64,000 nucleotides of DNA from JAAZZY01 sp964612505 (GCA_964612505.1 CAZTEX010000001.1:186001-250000), one strand, 5' to 3'; positions 34,150 to 44,954 are shown, counted from the first letter of the stretch. The notes: generated from the letters alone by a model not told the origin. Translations and numbers: made by a program.

Positions 34150-37100
34150 ATGATTTATTTTCGTGCCCCCATGATGATTTTTGAATTCTTAAAGAAAAAA
34201 CGAAGTTTGCTACTTAAGGTTTTTGCTTCTGCCTTTTTTGCCTGGCTTATTATTTTAGCCTTAATCCCTTTTTTACTTTCTAAAGGGATCTTAGAAAAAC
34301 AAATAAATAAAAACTTTCCAGGAAGCATTGAAATTAAAAAAAGTCGACTTTCTTGGTTTGGCACACAACAATTTGAAGGGGTCACTCTCAAAGACAAAGA
34401 TCATGATGTAATACTCACGATTAAATCACTAAAGACATCGGCCTCGTTTTTGAGTTTATTACTTGGAAAAAGAGATTTTAAAGAAGTATCTATCGATGGA
34501 CTAATCGGAAGTATTGTCAGTTCAAAAGGACAACCTTCAAGTATTGCAGAGACATTAACCTTTAATAGTCATTCGATTATCACTCAAGAAAAAAATAAAA
34601 ATCGACTTACCCCTATCTTTATTTTAAAAAAACCATTTTCCGGAAATTTCCACATCGACAACTCTAGTTTTTTAATTCAATCACAAGATCATGACCCCGT
34701 GTACTTTAATGACATTCAAATTTCTTGTTCTTTGGCGAGTAAGCAAGAATCTTTCATCGCTCAACTCGCTTGTGAAACATCACAAAATGATCTTTCAGGA
34801 TCGGTAAATTTGAAACTGGAAATGGGGGGATTTGATGAAAAGGGGCAATTGATTTTCACTCCCCTTGATAGAGAAATCTTTTTCTTATCACCTTCTGGCT
34901 ACTTAAATGTTGCTGCGCAAATAACGAATCTACCCAGTGTTGGAGTAGATCACTTACTCAAGTTTTTTAATCCAAAAATAGGCCAAATTTTTTCCAATGC
35001 TGCAGGAAGTAGCATCACGCTTGGAGCTAATTTGCACGTTGTTAAAGAAAAATCAAAAATAGAGCTCACAGCCCATGCACATGATTTAGATGTTCAATTT
35101 TCAGGAGCTTTAAAGCAAAACCAATTTTTTTTAACCCAGCCCTCCATTTGCCGACTTAATATGCGCCCTGCGCTGATTGCCAACATCTCACAGACTTTCT
35201 TAAACTCTTCAAAACTATCTATTGAAGAACCCGCTGTGGCTCTATTGCAAATTGATAGACTCTCAACACCTCTTGATTTCTCAAACTTCAATTTGAATAA
35301 CCTTTCTTGTAATGCACAATTTTCTCTTTCTCCAATGAAGTTTATTGGCGATGCAAATTTTTTGAATTTTGAAATCAAACAAATCAAAGGAACGATAGAT
35401 ACTTTTGATATTACAGACAATTTATCAATTCATTTGAGCCTCTTAGCAGCCGATCATAAAAAACCACTCCAATTTAATCTTGATGGAGAACTCAGAAAAC
35501 TCATCGACAAACAAAATGAACTTATTGGTTTTGATAAAATTCAAGCTCACTTTATAGCGCAAGCCAAAGACTTACCGACCAAAGTAGCCCTCTTATTTTT
35601 AAAAAATAGATCTACTGCGAGTGAAATTCTAGGGCCCAGCCTCAACATGAATGCAAATTTTAAAGGCTCTTTAGAAGCTGCAGACATCGGCTTAAGTATT
35701 GTTTCCTCTCGTCTTAATATTGATCAAGTTGATCTTAAGATGCACAAGAAGCATTTCTTCACTTTAACCAATCAAGCTAAATTACAATTGAGAGCCACAC
35801 CTCAGCTAGCTAAAAAAGTCGTTTCAGAAAGTGTGTCTATTTTGCATCCCTTTTTATTAGATGGGGAACTCAAAAAACTAGAACTCTCTTTAAAAAACAA
35901 GCAATTTGACCTTAGCCAAATAGATCTTGAATTACTTTCAGGACCCTTTGATTTTATTATTTCAGATTATAAACCCTGTCATGTTAACGCAAGTCAAGCC
36001 CACTTTCTATCCGATGTAAACAGCAAAGTGCAGCTCTCTCTTTTAACGCAAGTAGAGCTTCCAACCGACCTACAAACTTTAAAGCTCGATAAATCGGTCT
36101 CTGGAGAATTTCAACTTCATGACTTTATTGGATATTTACAAGGAAGTTCTTCCTTTCTCCAAACACACTTGAATGCAACAAATTGGCAAGCTCAACTAAA
36201 TGGTTATTTGAATAAACACTGCTATTATGAGCTTTTACAAGAGGCTCAAATTCAATTGCAAAACCCTCAAATTGAATGGGACAAAAAAACAGTCAAAGCT
36301 CCTGAGCTTATCGTCTACTTAAATCCTTGCCAACTCAACTTAGCCAACATCGACTTGAGCACTCTAGACATGCAAGGTCAATTAGCTGCAAAAAGGGTTG
36401 ATTTTTTTCAAGCTGAACTAAGCTATTCTCTTCATGAAGTCAAAGCTCCCTTTGAATTTAATGGTAAGAAAAATCAATGTAAGTTGTCAGCTTCTTCAAA
36501 AAACAATTTAGAATCACTCTCAGTTACTTTTGATCCGTTTTTAAAGGGGAATACTTTCAATTTTAAGTCTTCTTTAAGCAATTTGCAACTTAACTTGAAA
36601 AAGTTACCGCCCAATTTGCTTCAAGCCTTTGTGTCTCCTTTGTATGACTATGAGTCCATTTTAGGTCCTTCTTTAGATATTGAGCTCTCTTCAAGTCTGA
36701 ATAAGAATAAACAGTTCAATGGCTTTGTCGATTTTGAAATTTATTCATCTATTCTCTCTTTAAATGGAAACTTTTCATTTAATGAAAACTTTCAACTCGG
36801 CAATAAAGGGTTACACCTAGATTATTTCATGTCTCCCGCTGGCTATGTTGCTGTGTCGAATATTTTTAAAGATAACGCCATCAAACCGATCCTCTTAGAA
36901 GAACCCCTCCATTTGAAGGCGACGTTTCATCAGCTCAGCAAAAATATTGCAAAGAATGCCAAAGAAAAAAAATTGTCTTTTGACGGAAACTTTACTATCG
37001 ATAGGTTTATTACCAGCAATGGGGGCCTTCACGAGGTCATTGGTTCGCTCAACAGTTCAGATCTTGCTCGCAATCTAAAGTTTGATCTTTCGGCAATAAC

Positions 37101-38220
37101 GAGCTATAACGATGATAAAGGAACTGCTTTCATCTCTGCTGAATTAACAGATCCTTTAAACATCCAAAATAAGTGTATCAGTCAAAAGATTAATGGCTCT
37201 ATTCAATGCGTGCTTGTTCATTTCCCAACAGAAGTTTTAAATGATTTTGTAAGCTTTAACTCCTCAAGCTCTCATCTTTTAGGTGAACTTTTGGGTTCCT
37301 CGTTTGATTTGAAATGTGCTGCCAATTTAAATTCTGGCAAAGGCCCTTTGACTTGTGAAGTAAGATCCAAAAATCTATCCACACAATTTGCCTTAAATTT
37401 TTCAAAAGATCATCTTACCTTGGGCTCCGATCTTCATGCGCAAATTCAACTCTCTCAAGGTCAAACCCATCACTGGCTACAAAAGCTGAACCCTCTACTT
37501 TTGTCTAGTGACTTTTCTACCAATCAACCTATTAAAATTAAGATTGTTAAAGACGACTTCTACTTACCAACCTCTCCTTATGATATTAAAAACTTAAAGA
37601 TTAAATCTGCTTTTGTTGAAGTTGAAAAGGTTAACTTTTCAGCCAATGCCCATTTAAACAAACTTCTTAAGTTTTTAAAAAATGACGACCAAGAGCCCCT
37701 AGAGGGCTGGTTAACGCCCATCTGTTTTTCCATCAATGACGGTATCATGCAAGCAGAGCGCATGGATTTTTTGTTGAACAAAAAATATCACCTTACTTTT
37801 TGGGGAAACTATAACTTTAATAAAGACAAAGCAGATTTCTATTTAGCCCTACCCTCTTCAAGTCTAAAAAATATCTTTGGATTTGAAAATTTATCTTCAA
37901 ATTACTTTTTTCAAATTCCTCTACAAGGAAGCATAAAGTCTTTAGATATTGATTGGGCAACTGCCACCGCGCAACTTTGCCTCCTTAGTATATCTAACTC
38001 TCAGAACTCTTTTAGCCAATTGCTAGAGGTTTTAACCAAGAGTCAGCCCTGCACAAATGTCCCCAAAAATAAGTTCACCTTACCATGGGAACAACCTTTT
38101 GAAAAAGAACCACCCACACCTCCAAGCAAAAAAGCTAGAAGCAAAAAATTATCTGATCAAGAACAATCAGAATATCTAAAAGACTTCATAAAAAGCGTTC
38201 GAAATAAACTTCATCGCTAA
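34150..38220 (+). CDS. Large AsmA-like envelope protein
   Basis: A 1356-residue protein. One N-terminal membrane helix (about 20-45, LKVFASAFFAWLIILALIPFLL) is followed by a very long region of alternating beta strands. The start NKNFPGSIEIKKSRLSWFGTQQFEGVTLKD matches the beginning of AsmA-type domains (the AsmA, YdbH and TamB clan). Members bridge inner and outer membrane and carry phospholipids in Gram-negative bacteria. The C-terminal 50 residues are charged (Lys/Pro-rich, KEPPTPPSKKARSKK). Met 8 or 9 could be the real start. Family assignment is by pattern, not by residue-level identity. Confidence 0.65.
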   Translation: MIYFRAPMMIFEFLKKKRSLLLKVFASAFFAWLIILALIPFLLSKGILEKQINKNFPGSIEIKKSRLSWFGTQQFEGVTLKDKDHDVILTIKSLKTSASFLSLLLGKRDFKEVSIDGLIGSIVSSKGQPSSIAETLTFNSHSIITQEKNKNRLTPIFILKKPFSGNFHIDNSSFLIQSQDHDPVYFNDIQISCSLASKQESFIAQLACETSQNDLSGSVNLKLEMGGFDEKGQLIFTPLDREIFFLSPSGYLNVAAQITNLPSVGVDHLLKFFNPKIGQIFSNAAGSSITLGANLHVVKEKSKIELTAHAHDLDVQFSGALKQNQFFLTQPSICRLNMRPALIANISQTFLNSSKLSIEEPAVALLQIDRLSTPLDFSNFNLNNLSCNAQFSLSPMKFIGDANFLNFEIKQIKGTIDTFDITDNLSIHLSLLAADHKKPLQFNLDGELRKLIDKQNELIGFDKIQAHFIAQAKDLPTKVALLFLKNRSTASEILGPSLNMNANFKGSLEAADIGLSIVSSRLNIDQVDLKMHKKHFFTLTNQAKLQLRATPQLAKKVVSESVSILHPFLLDGELKKLELSLKNKQFDLSQIDLELLSGPFDFIISDYKPCHVNASQAHFLSDVNSKVQLSLLTQVELPTDLQTLKLDKSVSGEFQLHDFIGYLQGSSSFLQTHLNATNWQAQLNGYLNKHCYYELLQEAQIQLQNPQIEWDKKTVKAPELIVYLNPCQLNLANIDLSTLDMQGQLAAKRVDFFQAELSYSLHEVKAPFEFNGKKNQCKLSASSKNNLESLSVTFDPFLKGNTFNFKSSLSNLQLNLKKLPPNLLQAFVSPLYDYESILGPSLDIELSSSLNKNKQFNGFVDFEIYSSILSLNGNFSFNENFQLGNKGLHLDYFMSPAGYVAVSNIFKDNAIKPILLEEPLHLKATFHQLSKNIAKNAKEKKLSFDGNFTIDRFITSNGGLHEVIGSLNSSDLARNLKFDLSAITSYNDDKGTAFISAELTDPLNIQNKCISQKINGSIQCVLVHFPTEVLNDFVSFNSSSSHLLGELLGSSFDLKCAANLNSGKGPLTCEVRSKNLSTQFALNFSKDHLTLGSDLHAQIQLSQGQTHHWLQKLNPLLLSSDFSTNQPIKIKIVKDDFYLPTSPYDIKNLKIKSAFVEVEKVNFSANAHLNKLLKFLKNDDQEPLEGWLTPICFSINDGIMQAERMDFLLNKKYHLTFWGNYNFNKDKADFYLALPSSSLKNIFGFENLSSNYFFQIPLQGSIKSLDIDWATATAQLCLLSISNSQNSFSQLLEVLTKSQPCTNVPKNKFTLPWEQPFEKEPPTPPSKKARSKKLSDQEQSEYLKDFIKSVRNKLHR

Positions 38221-38290
38221 TTAATTTCTCACCTTTCTTATCAGAAAAATATGGTTGCTAAATAATAGTTGGCATCCTATTAACCAATTT

Positions 38291-38313
38291 TTGATCAATT
38301 GGCCATTGATTAA
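38291..38313. promoter_or_regulatory. Imperfect palindrome before the RND efflux operon
   Basis: TTGATCAAT and ATTGATTAA (one mismatch to the perfect complement) flank a five-base spacer, 47 bases before the start of the TolC-type gene. It overlaps a second short inverted repeat (CCAATT/AATTGG at 38284-38302). It could be an operator for a TetR- or MarR-type regulator, though no such gene is adjacent. Confidence 0.4.
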
Positions 38314-38359
38314 TTTTTATTGCTATTGGGAAAAATGAAAGGAGGAGCCCAAAGCTGTT

Positions 38360-39856
38360 ATGAGGAGCACCAAGCACCGCTGCACTCTTACACTTTTGCT
38401 TTTTTTTGTCTTCTTTGCTTTCATTGTAGCAAGTTGCAGCTACCCTTTCGCATCTATTAGTCCTAAGGGTGCAATGCCCTCTAGTTTAGGAAAAAATTGG
38501 AATCCTCCTCCTAGAGCGCTTAAATCTATTAGAAAAACAGAGGCACCACAAACAATAGACCCTGCCATTTTTGAAGGGGATATTTCGCTGGCCGATTCGA
38601 TTAACTTTGCGTTAGTCAATAACCCTGATAATTCTATTAGTTGGGCTCAATTACAGGCAGCTATTGCTCAGCTTGGCATTGCAAGATCAGATTCCTTTCC
38701 GACTGTGGATATTTCAGGAGATGTGACTCGCATGCGCAATGGTTTTAATTTTCCTTCGACTTCACTTCTCAATACTTGGACTACCTCATGGGGACCGGCG
38801 TTAAATGTCACCTATACTCTTTGGGATTTTGGAACGAGAGCTAAAAAAAGTGAAAGTGCTTTGCAGGCTCTATTTGCTATGGGCTGGTCTTACAACCAAG
38901 AGATACAGAACATTGTGCAAACTATCACTAATGATTATTATGACAATCTTTATCAAAAAGCAGCCCTAGCTAATGATTATCAGGATGTTCAAGATGCTCT
39001 TTTAATCTTAGAATCTGCAGAGAAAAAATTAAAAGTGGGTGTTGGCGATGTCACTCAGCTTGTGCAAGCAAAAACTAATTATCTTCAAGCGGAAGTCAAT
39101 TTAATTGATCAAAAGAATTTAACAGCAACTTCCCAAATTCAATTAGCTAAAGATATGGGAATGCCAGGTAATATAGAGTTTACAACGCAAAACTTTCCTG
39201 AAGAACTGCCCTCTAAAAGCTTTACAACCTCTTTAGATGAACTTATTAATGTAGCTATTGATTCAAGACCTGATATTTTACAAGCTAAAGCCACTGTTAA
39301 ATCCAAAAATGCAGCTTTAAATCAAGCCAGACTAGACTCTCTGCCGAAAGTCGATGGCATCTTAAACTTAAATTACCGAAGTTATAACAACACCTTTAAA
39401 GATCAACTCAACTATACAGGCCAATTTAGAGTCAGTGTTCCCTTTTTCTCAGGATTTTTATATCGCAATAAAATCAGGGAAGCTAAAGCTAACTTTAAAC
39501 AATCGGTTGCGGAACTTAAAAAGCAACAAGATCTAATCTTACAACAAGTTACAACCTATTATGTCAATTTCCAAAATGCGACCGACAAAGTGGTTGTCTC
39601 TGCTTCATTTTTAGACTCTGCTTTAGAAGAATTTGAAGTCACGCTCAGTAATTACAGAGCTGGAACTGGAGATATCATTGATGTAATGCAGGCGCAAACA
39701 TCACTCAGTGATGCTAGAACAAAATATACCGTTTCTGTTAGAGACTTATTTATATCGCTAACCAATCTTGCTTACGCTACAGGATCACTTATTGCTCCAC
39801 CTGTGGGTTCAAGCTGGGACAGCATCTATCAATTTGAAGGAAGTCAGTATGAATAA
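38360..39856 (+). CDS. TolC/OprM family outer-membrane efflux lipoprotein
   Basis: A 498-residue outer-membrane channel of a tripartite pump. The signal peptide ends with the lipobox VASC. Two outer-membrane-efflux repeats follow (about 70-280 and 290-490), with the helical hairpin pattern YYDNLYQKAALANDYQDVQDALLILESAEKKLKVGVGDVTQLVQAKTNYL and its second copy ending FEVTLSNYRAGTGDIIDVMQAQTSL. GVGDVTQ and GTGDIID are the matched repeat hallmarks. An AAAGGAGGAG lies 13 bases before the start, which is longer than usual. It overlaps the adaptor gene by eight bases. Confidence 0.9.
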   Translation: MRSTKHRCTLTLLLFFVFFAFIVASCSYPFASISPKGAMPSSLGKNWNPPPRALKSIRKTEAPQTIDPAIFEGDISLADSINFALVNNPDNSISWAQLQAAIAQLGIARSDSFPTVDISGDVTRMRNGFNFPSTSLLNTWTTSWGPALNVTYTLWDFGTRAKKSESALQALFAMGWSYNQEIQNIVQTITNDYYDNLYQKAALANDYQDVQDALLILESAEKKLKVGVGDVTQLVQAKTNYLQAEVNLIDQKNLTATSQIQLAKDMGMPGNIEFTTQNFPEELPSKSFTTSLDELINVAIDSRPDILQAKATVKSKNAALNQARLDSLPKVDGILNLNYRSYNNTFKDQLNYTGQFRVSVPFFSGFLYRNKIREAKANFKQSVAELKKQQDLILQQVTTYYVNFQNATDKVVVSASFLDSALEEFEVTLSNYRAGTGDIIDVMQAQTSLSDARTKYTVSVRDLFISLTNLAYATGSLIAPPVGSSWDSIYQFEGSQYE

Positions 39857-40952
39857 AAAACAATGCCTTATCTTAACTCTTTTACTCATGACTGCCATTG
39901 CATGTACAAAAAAAGCTCCCATGCAAGCTCCCCCTCCTGCTCCTGTGACTGTTGCGACTTCTTTTAAAGAAAATATCCCTTTATATATTGATACCCTGGG
40001 TCACTTTGCAGCTTACAATACAGTCACCATTCAAGCCCAAGTACAAGGTGAACTTACTGGTCTTTATTTTGAAGAGGGGCAAGAGGTGCATGAAGGAGAT
40101 CTCCTTTTTAAAATTGACTCTAAACCCTATGTCGCTGTCTTAGATAGATCCATTGCCATCCTACAACAAAATGAAGCTCTCTTTGCTTATAACAAAAGCA
40201 GAGCTGATCGCTATTCAGAGCTGGTAGGAGATGACTTTGTATCTAAACTAGACTATGAAGAATATGTTTCTGAAATGCAAAACTATGAAGGTTTTATTAA
40301 CCAAAGTGTTGCAGATATAGAATCTGCTGAAATCAATGTGGGATATTGTACGCTCAATTCACCCATTACTGGAATCACCGGAAAGAAACTAGTCGATGTA
40401 GGCAATATTATTACTGATGTGGGCTCAAAATTATTGGTTATTAATCAAATAGACCCCCTCTATATTGACTTTTCTATCCCAGAGCGCTACTTTGACTTGG
40501 TCTTTCAAAAGCAACAACAAGCTCCATTAAACGTAGAAGTTTATGTACCCAATACTCCTTTGCAAACAATTGCTTGCCTGCAAATGCTCGACAATACCGT
40601 TAATCCTTCTACGGGAATGATTGCTGCTAGAGGAATTTCACCAAATCCTAAAAAACATTTCTGGCCTCAACAATTTGTCCGAATCCGTCTAATTGTTGAT
40701 ACCATTGAAGATGCCATTATGGTTCCCGAAGCCGCTGTATTACCTGGCCCTGAAGGAAAAATCACTTGGGTTGTTGGCCCCAATCAAGAAGTGACTCCAG
40801 TTAATGTTGTAGTTGGTGAATCGTATAAAGGAAATGTCAGAATAAAATCAGGGCTTACAGCTAATCAACAAGTGGTGATAACAGGGCAATTTGGCCTTGC
40901 AAAGGGACGTAAAGTGGTTATTCGCAATCAAAAGGATTCCGCAGCTCAATGA
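39849..40952 (+). CDS. RND efflux periplasmic adaptor lipoprotein
   Basis: A 367-residue membrane fusion protein that links the inner-membrane pump to the outer channel. The lipobox IAC at about residue 19 anchors it to the inner membrane. GEVxEGxxLFxID-like EGQEVHEGDLLFKIDSKPY and VQGELTGLYF form the lipoyl half-motifs; a coiled-coil hairpin (about 90-140), the second lipoyl half (GYCTLNSPITGITG) and the beta-barrel domain follow. I chose the ATG at 39849 because AAGGA precedes it and it begins the signal peptide; the frame opens 27 codons earlier inside the upstream gene. It is coupled to the pump gene by ATGA. Confidence 0.9.
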   Translation: MNKKQCLILTLLLMTAIACTKKAPMQAPPPAPVTVATSFKENIPLYIDTLGHFAAYNTVTIQAQVQGELTGLYFEEGQEVHEGDLLFKIDSKPYVAVLDRSIAILQQNEALFAYNKSRADRYSELVGDDFVSKLDYEEYVSEMQNYEGFINQSVADIESAEINVGYCTLNSPITGITGKKLVDVGNIITDVGSKLLVINQIDPLYIDFSIPERYFDLVFQKQQQAPLNVEVYVPNTPLQTIACLQMLDNTVNPSTGMIAARGISPNPKKHFWPQQFVRIRLIVDTIEDAIMVPEAAVLPGPEGKITWVVGPNQEVTPVNVVVGESYKGNVRIKSGLTANQQVVITGQFGLAKGRKVVIRNQKDSAAQ

Positions 40953-43900
40953 ATATTTCTAAGCCCTTCATCAAATTACCTGTCATGACCACTTTAATTA
41001 TGCTAGCTCTTCTTTTTTTTGGAGCTTCAGCTTATTTTAAAATCCCAGTCAGCGCCTTGCCAAACATTAGTTATCCTACCATTCAAGTTAACACCACTTA
41101 CCCTGGTGCAAGCGCAACAAAAATGGCTAATTTAGTGACGGGTCCTTTAGAGCGTCAATTCATGACTAATTGTACAAATGTCAACATCATGACCTCTCAA
41201 AGTTACTACCAACAATCGCAGATCATTATTCAATATAATTTGAATAAAGACATTATTGAGGCAATGGAAGAGGTACAACAGGCGATTAATGAAGCACAAA
41301 ATCAATTGCCGCAAAATCTTCCTTCACTTCCCACCTATACCAATGTGAACCCAGCTCAAACTCCTATCATTTATTTATTACTGACCTCTCCTACTGAAAC
41401 CCAATCTACTTTATATGAATGGGCCTACACATTTTTAGGTCAGCGTTTATCGATGCTAGAAGGTGTGGCTCAAGTATCCGCTTATGGTTTTCCACATGCT
41501 GTGCGCCTCTATGTAGATCCTCAAGCGATTGCCGCGCGCGATATTGGTTTAAATGAACTGAGTAATTATTTTGTGGGTGCAAACCCCGATCTCCCAGTGG
41601 GAAATTTTTATGGGAAAGATAAATTATATAACATTCAATCTAATGAGCAAATATTTGACGCTGAACCCTACAACTCTTTAGTCGTCACTTATCGAGATGG
41701 CCAGCCTGTCAAACTCAGCGATATTGGTTATGCTGAAGATGGGGTAGACAATAATAAACAATATTTCAAGGTAATCACCCCTGAATTTGTGGCAGACTGT
41801 TGCTTTCTGGCGATTTTAAAACAAGACAGCGCCAACACAATTAATACAGTCCAACTCGTTAAAGACACCATTGAACAATATAAGCCCCAGCTACCGGCAG
41901 GACTACAACTGCTTGTTCCCTATGACCAAGCTATTTGGATTCAAGAGTCTGTCCAAGATGTCGAATTCACCTTAATTTTAGCTCTTATTTTAGTTGTTAC
42001 CATCATCTTTTTATATCTGGGTCGTTTTCGAAATACGATTATTCCTTCCATTACTCTGCCTTTAACTATTATTGGTACTTGGGCTTTCATGTTGATTTTG
42101 GGTTACTCTTTGGATGTCCTTTCCTTGCTTGCATTGACTCTCTCGATTGGTTTTCTAGTCGATGATGCTATCATTGTCTTAGAAAATATTGTACGCCATG
42201 TTCACATGGGTAAAACACCTTTTCAAGCAGCACTTGATGGATCCAAACAAATTTCTTTTACGGTGGTGTCAACCTCCCTCTCTCTTTGTGCAGTATTTAT
42301 CCCGATGCTTTTTATGGGAGGGCTTATCGGTCGACTTTTCCACGAGTTTGCTGCAACGATTATCATTGCTATTGTAATTTCGTCTTTTATCTCATTAAGC
42401 TTAACGCCGATGCTATGTAGTCGTTTTGTTCCTCCTCATACGGAAGCGAACATGACTTGGATGGAGAAAAAGTCAGAAAAGGTCAACGATTTTTTAGTTA
42501 AAAAATATGAAAGATTGTTGGCATGGAGCATTCGGCGCAAGTTGCTCCTTATTTTTGTTGGGCTGGGTTGTATTGTAGCGAATATCTTTTTATATATGAC
42601 TCTTCCTAAAACTTTTTTACCTGATGAAGACTTGAGTGTTGTCCAAATATTTTTACAATCTTCAGAATCGACCTCTCCTTACGCGATGCAACGCTATCAA
42701 AGCTTTTTGAATGACTACTTTCAAAATAACCCCGAGGTCGTGACCACTGTTGCATTTCTTGGAAATCCTACAGCCAATCAGGGGATGGTATTTGTGAATT
42801 TAAAATCGCCCAAAGAGCGGGGGCCGATTGCGGCTATTGTTCAAAAATATTGGCAAGCGCTCAACACCTACCCAGGAGTAATCGCATTTCCAAAAATATA
42901 TCCTTTTATTAACCTGCAAGTGGGATCCTCCACTTCAGGAAAGGGACAATACCAATATACGCTGCAAAGCTTTGATACAAAAGATCTTTATCCAACAGCA
43001 GTTCAATTTATTGCAAAACTACAAAGTAATTCTCTCTTTAAGCAAGTCTCAAGTGATATGCAACTCTATGAACCTCAAATTGAAGTAGAAGTTTTACGAG
43101 ACCAGGCTCGCTCCTATCAATTAGATGTTTATGATATTCAAAATGCATTATCCCTTGCCTTTGGAGAAACATATATTGTTCAATTGAATGCTTCGCAAAA
43201 TCAATATTATGTTGTTATGCAAGTGGATAATCGCTTTGCAACAAGTCCTACAGACTTCTCTTTAGTTTATGTAAAATCCCCAGCAACAGGGGAATTAATT
43301 CCCCTAGATTCTGTCATTAACATTAAAGAGTCTTCAGGACCTGTTAACGTTAACCATATTGACGGATTGCCCTCTGTGACCATCTCTTTCAATTTAGCAG
43401 AGGGGCAGCCCTTGGGGCCAGCTTTAGATGCGATTGATCAAATCGCCACTGAAATATTGCCTAAAACTGTTTTAGGGCAAGTAGCGGGAGGGGCTAATAT
43501 TTTTAAACAGTCCTTTTCTTCGATGAAATTCCTTCTCATTATCGCCCTCTTTGTAATTTATTTAATATTAGGTATCCTTTACGAAAACTTCATTCACCCA
43601 CTGACTGTTTTATCCACATTACCCCCGGCCGTTTTTGGAGGATTCCTAGCCCTGCTAATCTGTAGACAACCCCTTTCATTATATGGATTTGTAGGGGTTA
43701 TCATGCTGCTTGGGATTGTGTTAAAAAATGGAATTATGATGATTGACTTTGCAAATGAGTTTAGACTCCATGATCCTCAGTTATCTCCATCAGATGCTAT
43801 TTACAAAGCGGCCGCCTTGCGTTTTAGACCGATTTTGATGACAACGCTTTCTACTATTATGGGGGCATTACCTATTGCAATTGGCGTGGGTGGGGCCATG

Positions 43901-44095
43901 GCTGCAGGCCGGGCTCCTTTAGGTATTGCGATCATCGGGGGTCTTTTATTTTCACAAGTAATGACTCTATTTATCACTCCTTGCGTCTATATTTATTTAG
44001 AGACATTTGTCGATTGGTTACAAAAGAAATCGTCTTTCTTTAAAAACGATCCTGATGGAAGCCACTCCGATCTCAAACCTTCTAAAGAGGGCTAA
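40949..44095 (+). CDS. RND multidrug efflux permease (HAE1, AcrB/MdtC type)
   Basis: A 1048-residue inner-membrane proton-driven pump of the usual length. It has 12 helices in two halves with large periplasmic loops after helices 1 and 7. Helix 4 carries the proton-relay pair in IGFLVDDAIIVLENI. Helix 10 has the matching Lys in GIVLKNGIMMIDFANE. IPVSALPNISYPTIQVNTTYPGAS is the usual start of the first pore domain. With the two genes before it, it forms a complete tripartite efflux system. The downstream DUF1579-like gene is convergent and overlaps the stop by four bases. Confidence 0.95.
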   Translation: MNISKPFIKLPVMTTLIMLALLFFGASAYFKIPVSALPNISYPTIQVNTTYPGASATKMANLVTGPLERQFMTNCTNVNIMTSQSYYQQSQIIIQYNLNKDIIEAMEEVQQAINEAQNQLPQNLPSLPTYTNVNPAQTPIIYLLLTSPTETQSTLYEWAYTFLGQRLSMLEGVAQVSAYGFPHAVRLYVDPQAIAARDIGLNELSNYFVGANPDLPVGNFYGKDKLYNIQSNEQIFDAEPYNSLVVTYRDGQPVKLSDIGYAEDGVDNNKQYFKVITPEFVADCCFLAILKQDSANTINTVQLVKDTIEQYKPQLPAGLQLLVPYDQAIWIQESVQDVEFTLILALILVVTIIFLYLGRFRNTIIPSITLPLTIIGTWAFMLILGYSLDVLSLLALTLSIGFLVDDAIIVLENIVRHVHMGKTPFQAALDGSKQISFTVVSTSLSLCAVFIPMLFMGGLIGRLFHEFAATIIIAIVISSFISLSLTPMLCSRFVPPHTEANMTWMEKKSEKVNDFLVKKYERLLAWSIRRKLLLIFVGLGCIVANIFLYMTLPKTFLPDEDLSVVQIFLQSSESTSPYAMQRYQSFLNDYFQNNPEVVTTVAFLGNPTANQGMVFVNLKSPKERGPIAAIVQKYWQALNTYPGVIAFPKIYPFINLQVGSSTSGKGQYQYTLQSFDTKDLYPTAVQFIAKLQSNSLFKQVSSDMQLYEPQIEVEVLRDQARSYQLDVYDIQNALSLAFGETYIVQLNASQNQYYVVMQVDNRFATSPTDFSLVYVKSPATGELIPLDSVINIKESSGPVNVNHIDGLPSVTISFNLAEGQPLGPALDAIDQIATEILPKTVLGQVAGGANIFKQSFSSMKFLLIIALFVIYLILGILYENFIHPLTVLSTLPPAVFGGFLALLICRQPLSLYGFVGVIMLLGIVLKNGIMMIDFANEFRLHDPQLSPSDAIYKAAALRFRPILMTTLSTIMGALPIAIGVGGAMAAGRAPLGIAIIGGLLFSQVMTLFITPCVYIYLETFVDWLQKKSSFFKNDPDGSHSDLKPSKEG

Positions 44096-44724
44096 CTTTT
44101 GCGTGTCGATAAACCAGAAGAAACAATTTCCCAATCTGAGGTGGAATCTGCTCTTTGTTTAACTTCCCAGCGATAATGATTGTCATCGACGATGATAATG
44201 GAGTAAAGGTTCTCTACTTCTTTATTACGATCGGTAATAATTTTAGATTCAAAACCATATCGATTTTCTTCATGATTAAATGAGCCGCTGGACTCCATAA
44301 AGGATCCGCTACAATCAAAATACCAATTGTAGAATTGATTCATGTTTTTATTAAATGTGAGAATAGACATCGCTGAAAATGAATTTTGGACTGTTTTACC
44401 CAAATCTCTAGATTCATACTTAATATGCCCTGAATGACTCTTTTGCAAAAAGTGACCATTAAGGATCGCTGTATATGTATCTGTTCCAGTCAGTCTCGCC
44501 TTGATGTTTTTTTTCACCTTCCCTTCACCCTCCACTATCTGCCAGCTACCAGAAACACTCCAAGTCCCTTTAAGATAGTTCATTAGATTGTTTTGATCTT
44601 CATTGACGCCTACAATAGTGTCGTTATTCATACAGCGCCTAGGGTCTGCGCTCAAGGAAGATAGAGATATGTTTATTAAAAATAGAAAGACCACAAGCTT
44701 CATTATTTTCATACGATGACTCAT
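44092..44724 (-). CDS. Exported DUF1579-like protein
   Basis: A 210-residue protein with a signal peptide (start best at MKIMKLVVFLFLINISLSSLSA) and a beta-rich mature part with the pattern LKGTWSVSGSWQI, NGHFLQKSHSGHI and NSFSAMSILTFNKNMNQFYNWYFD. This is how DUF1579 domains, lipocalin-like barrels, look. The function is unknown. The N-terminal ATG in use could be at 44724 or four codons later. It is alone on its strand. Confidence 0.7.
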   Translation of the reverse strand: MSHRMKIMKLVVFLFLINISLSSLSADPRRCMNNDTIVGVNEDQNNLMNYLKGTWSVSGSWQIVEGEGKVKKNIKARLTGTDTYTAILNGHFLQKSHSGHIKYESRDLGKTVQNSFSAMSILTFNKNMNQFYNWYFDCSGSFMESSGSFNHEENRYGFESKIITDRNKEVENLYSIIIVDDNHYRWEVKQRADSTSDWEIVSSGLSTRKS

Positions 44725-44954
44725 TTAATTTTCATAATAAAAGCTATAGTAGAATATTTTTTATTAAATATGAAGCCTTCTCTAAAAGGGGAAAAACGAT
44801 CTTATTTGTCTAATATATAGACACTTATTAAACAACCCTCTTTAGGAAAATCTGTAAAATGAAAAAAAATAACGGGTTATGACAATAAATCCTTGGATAA
44901 ATTGCCATCTTTTGCTAATTGTGGGCCTAAAGGAGCATGAAAGGAGGTTAGATC

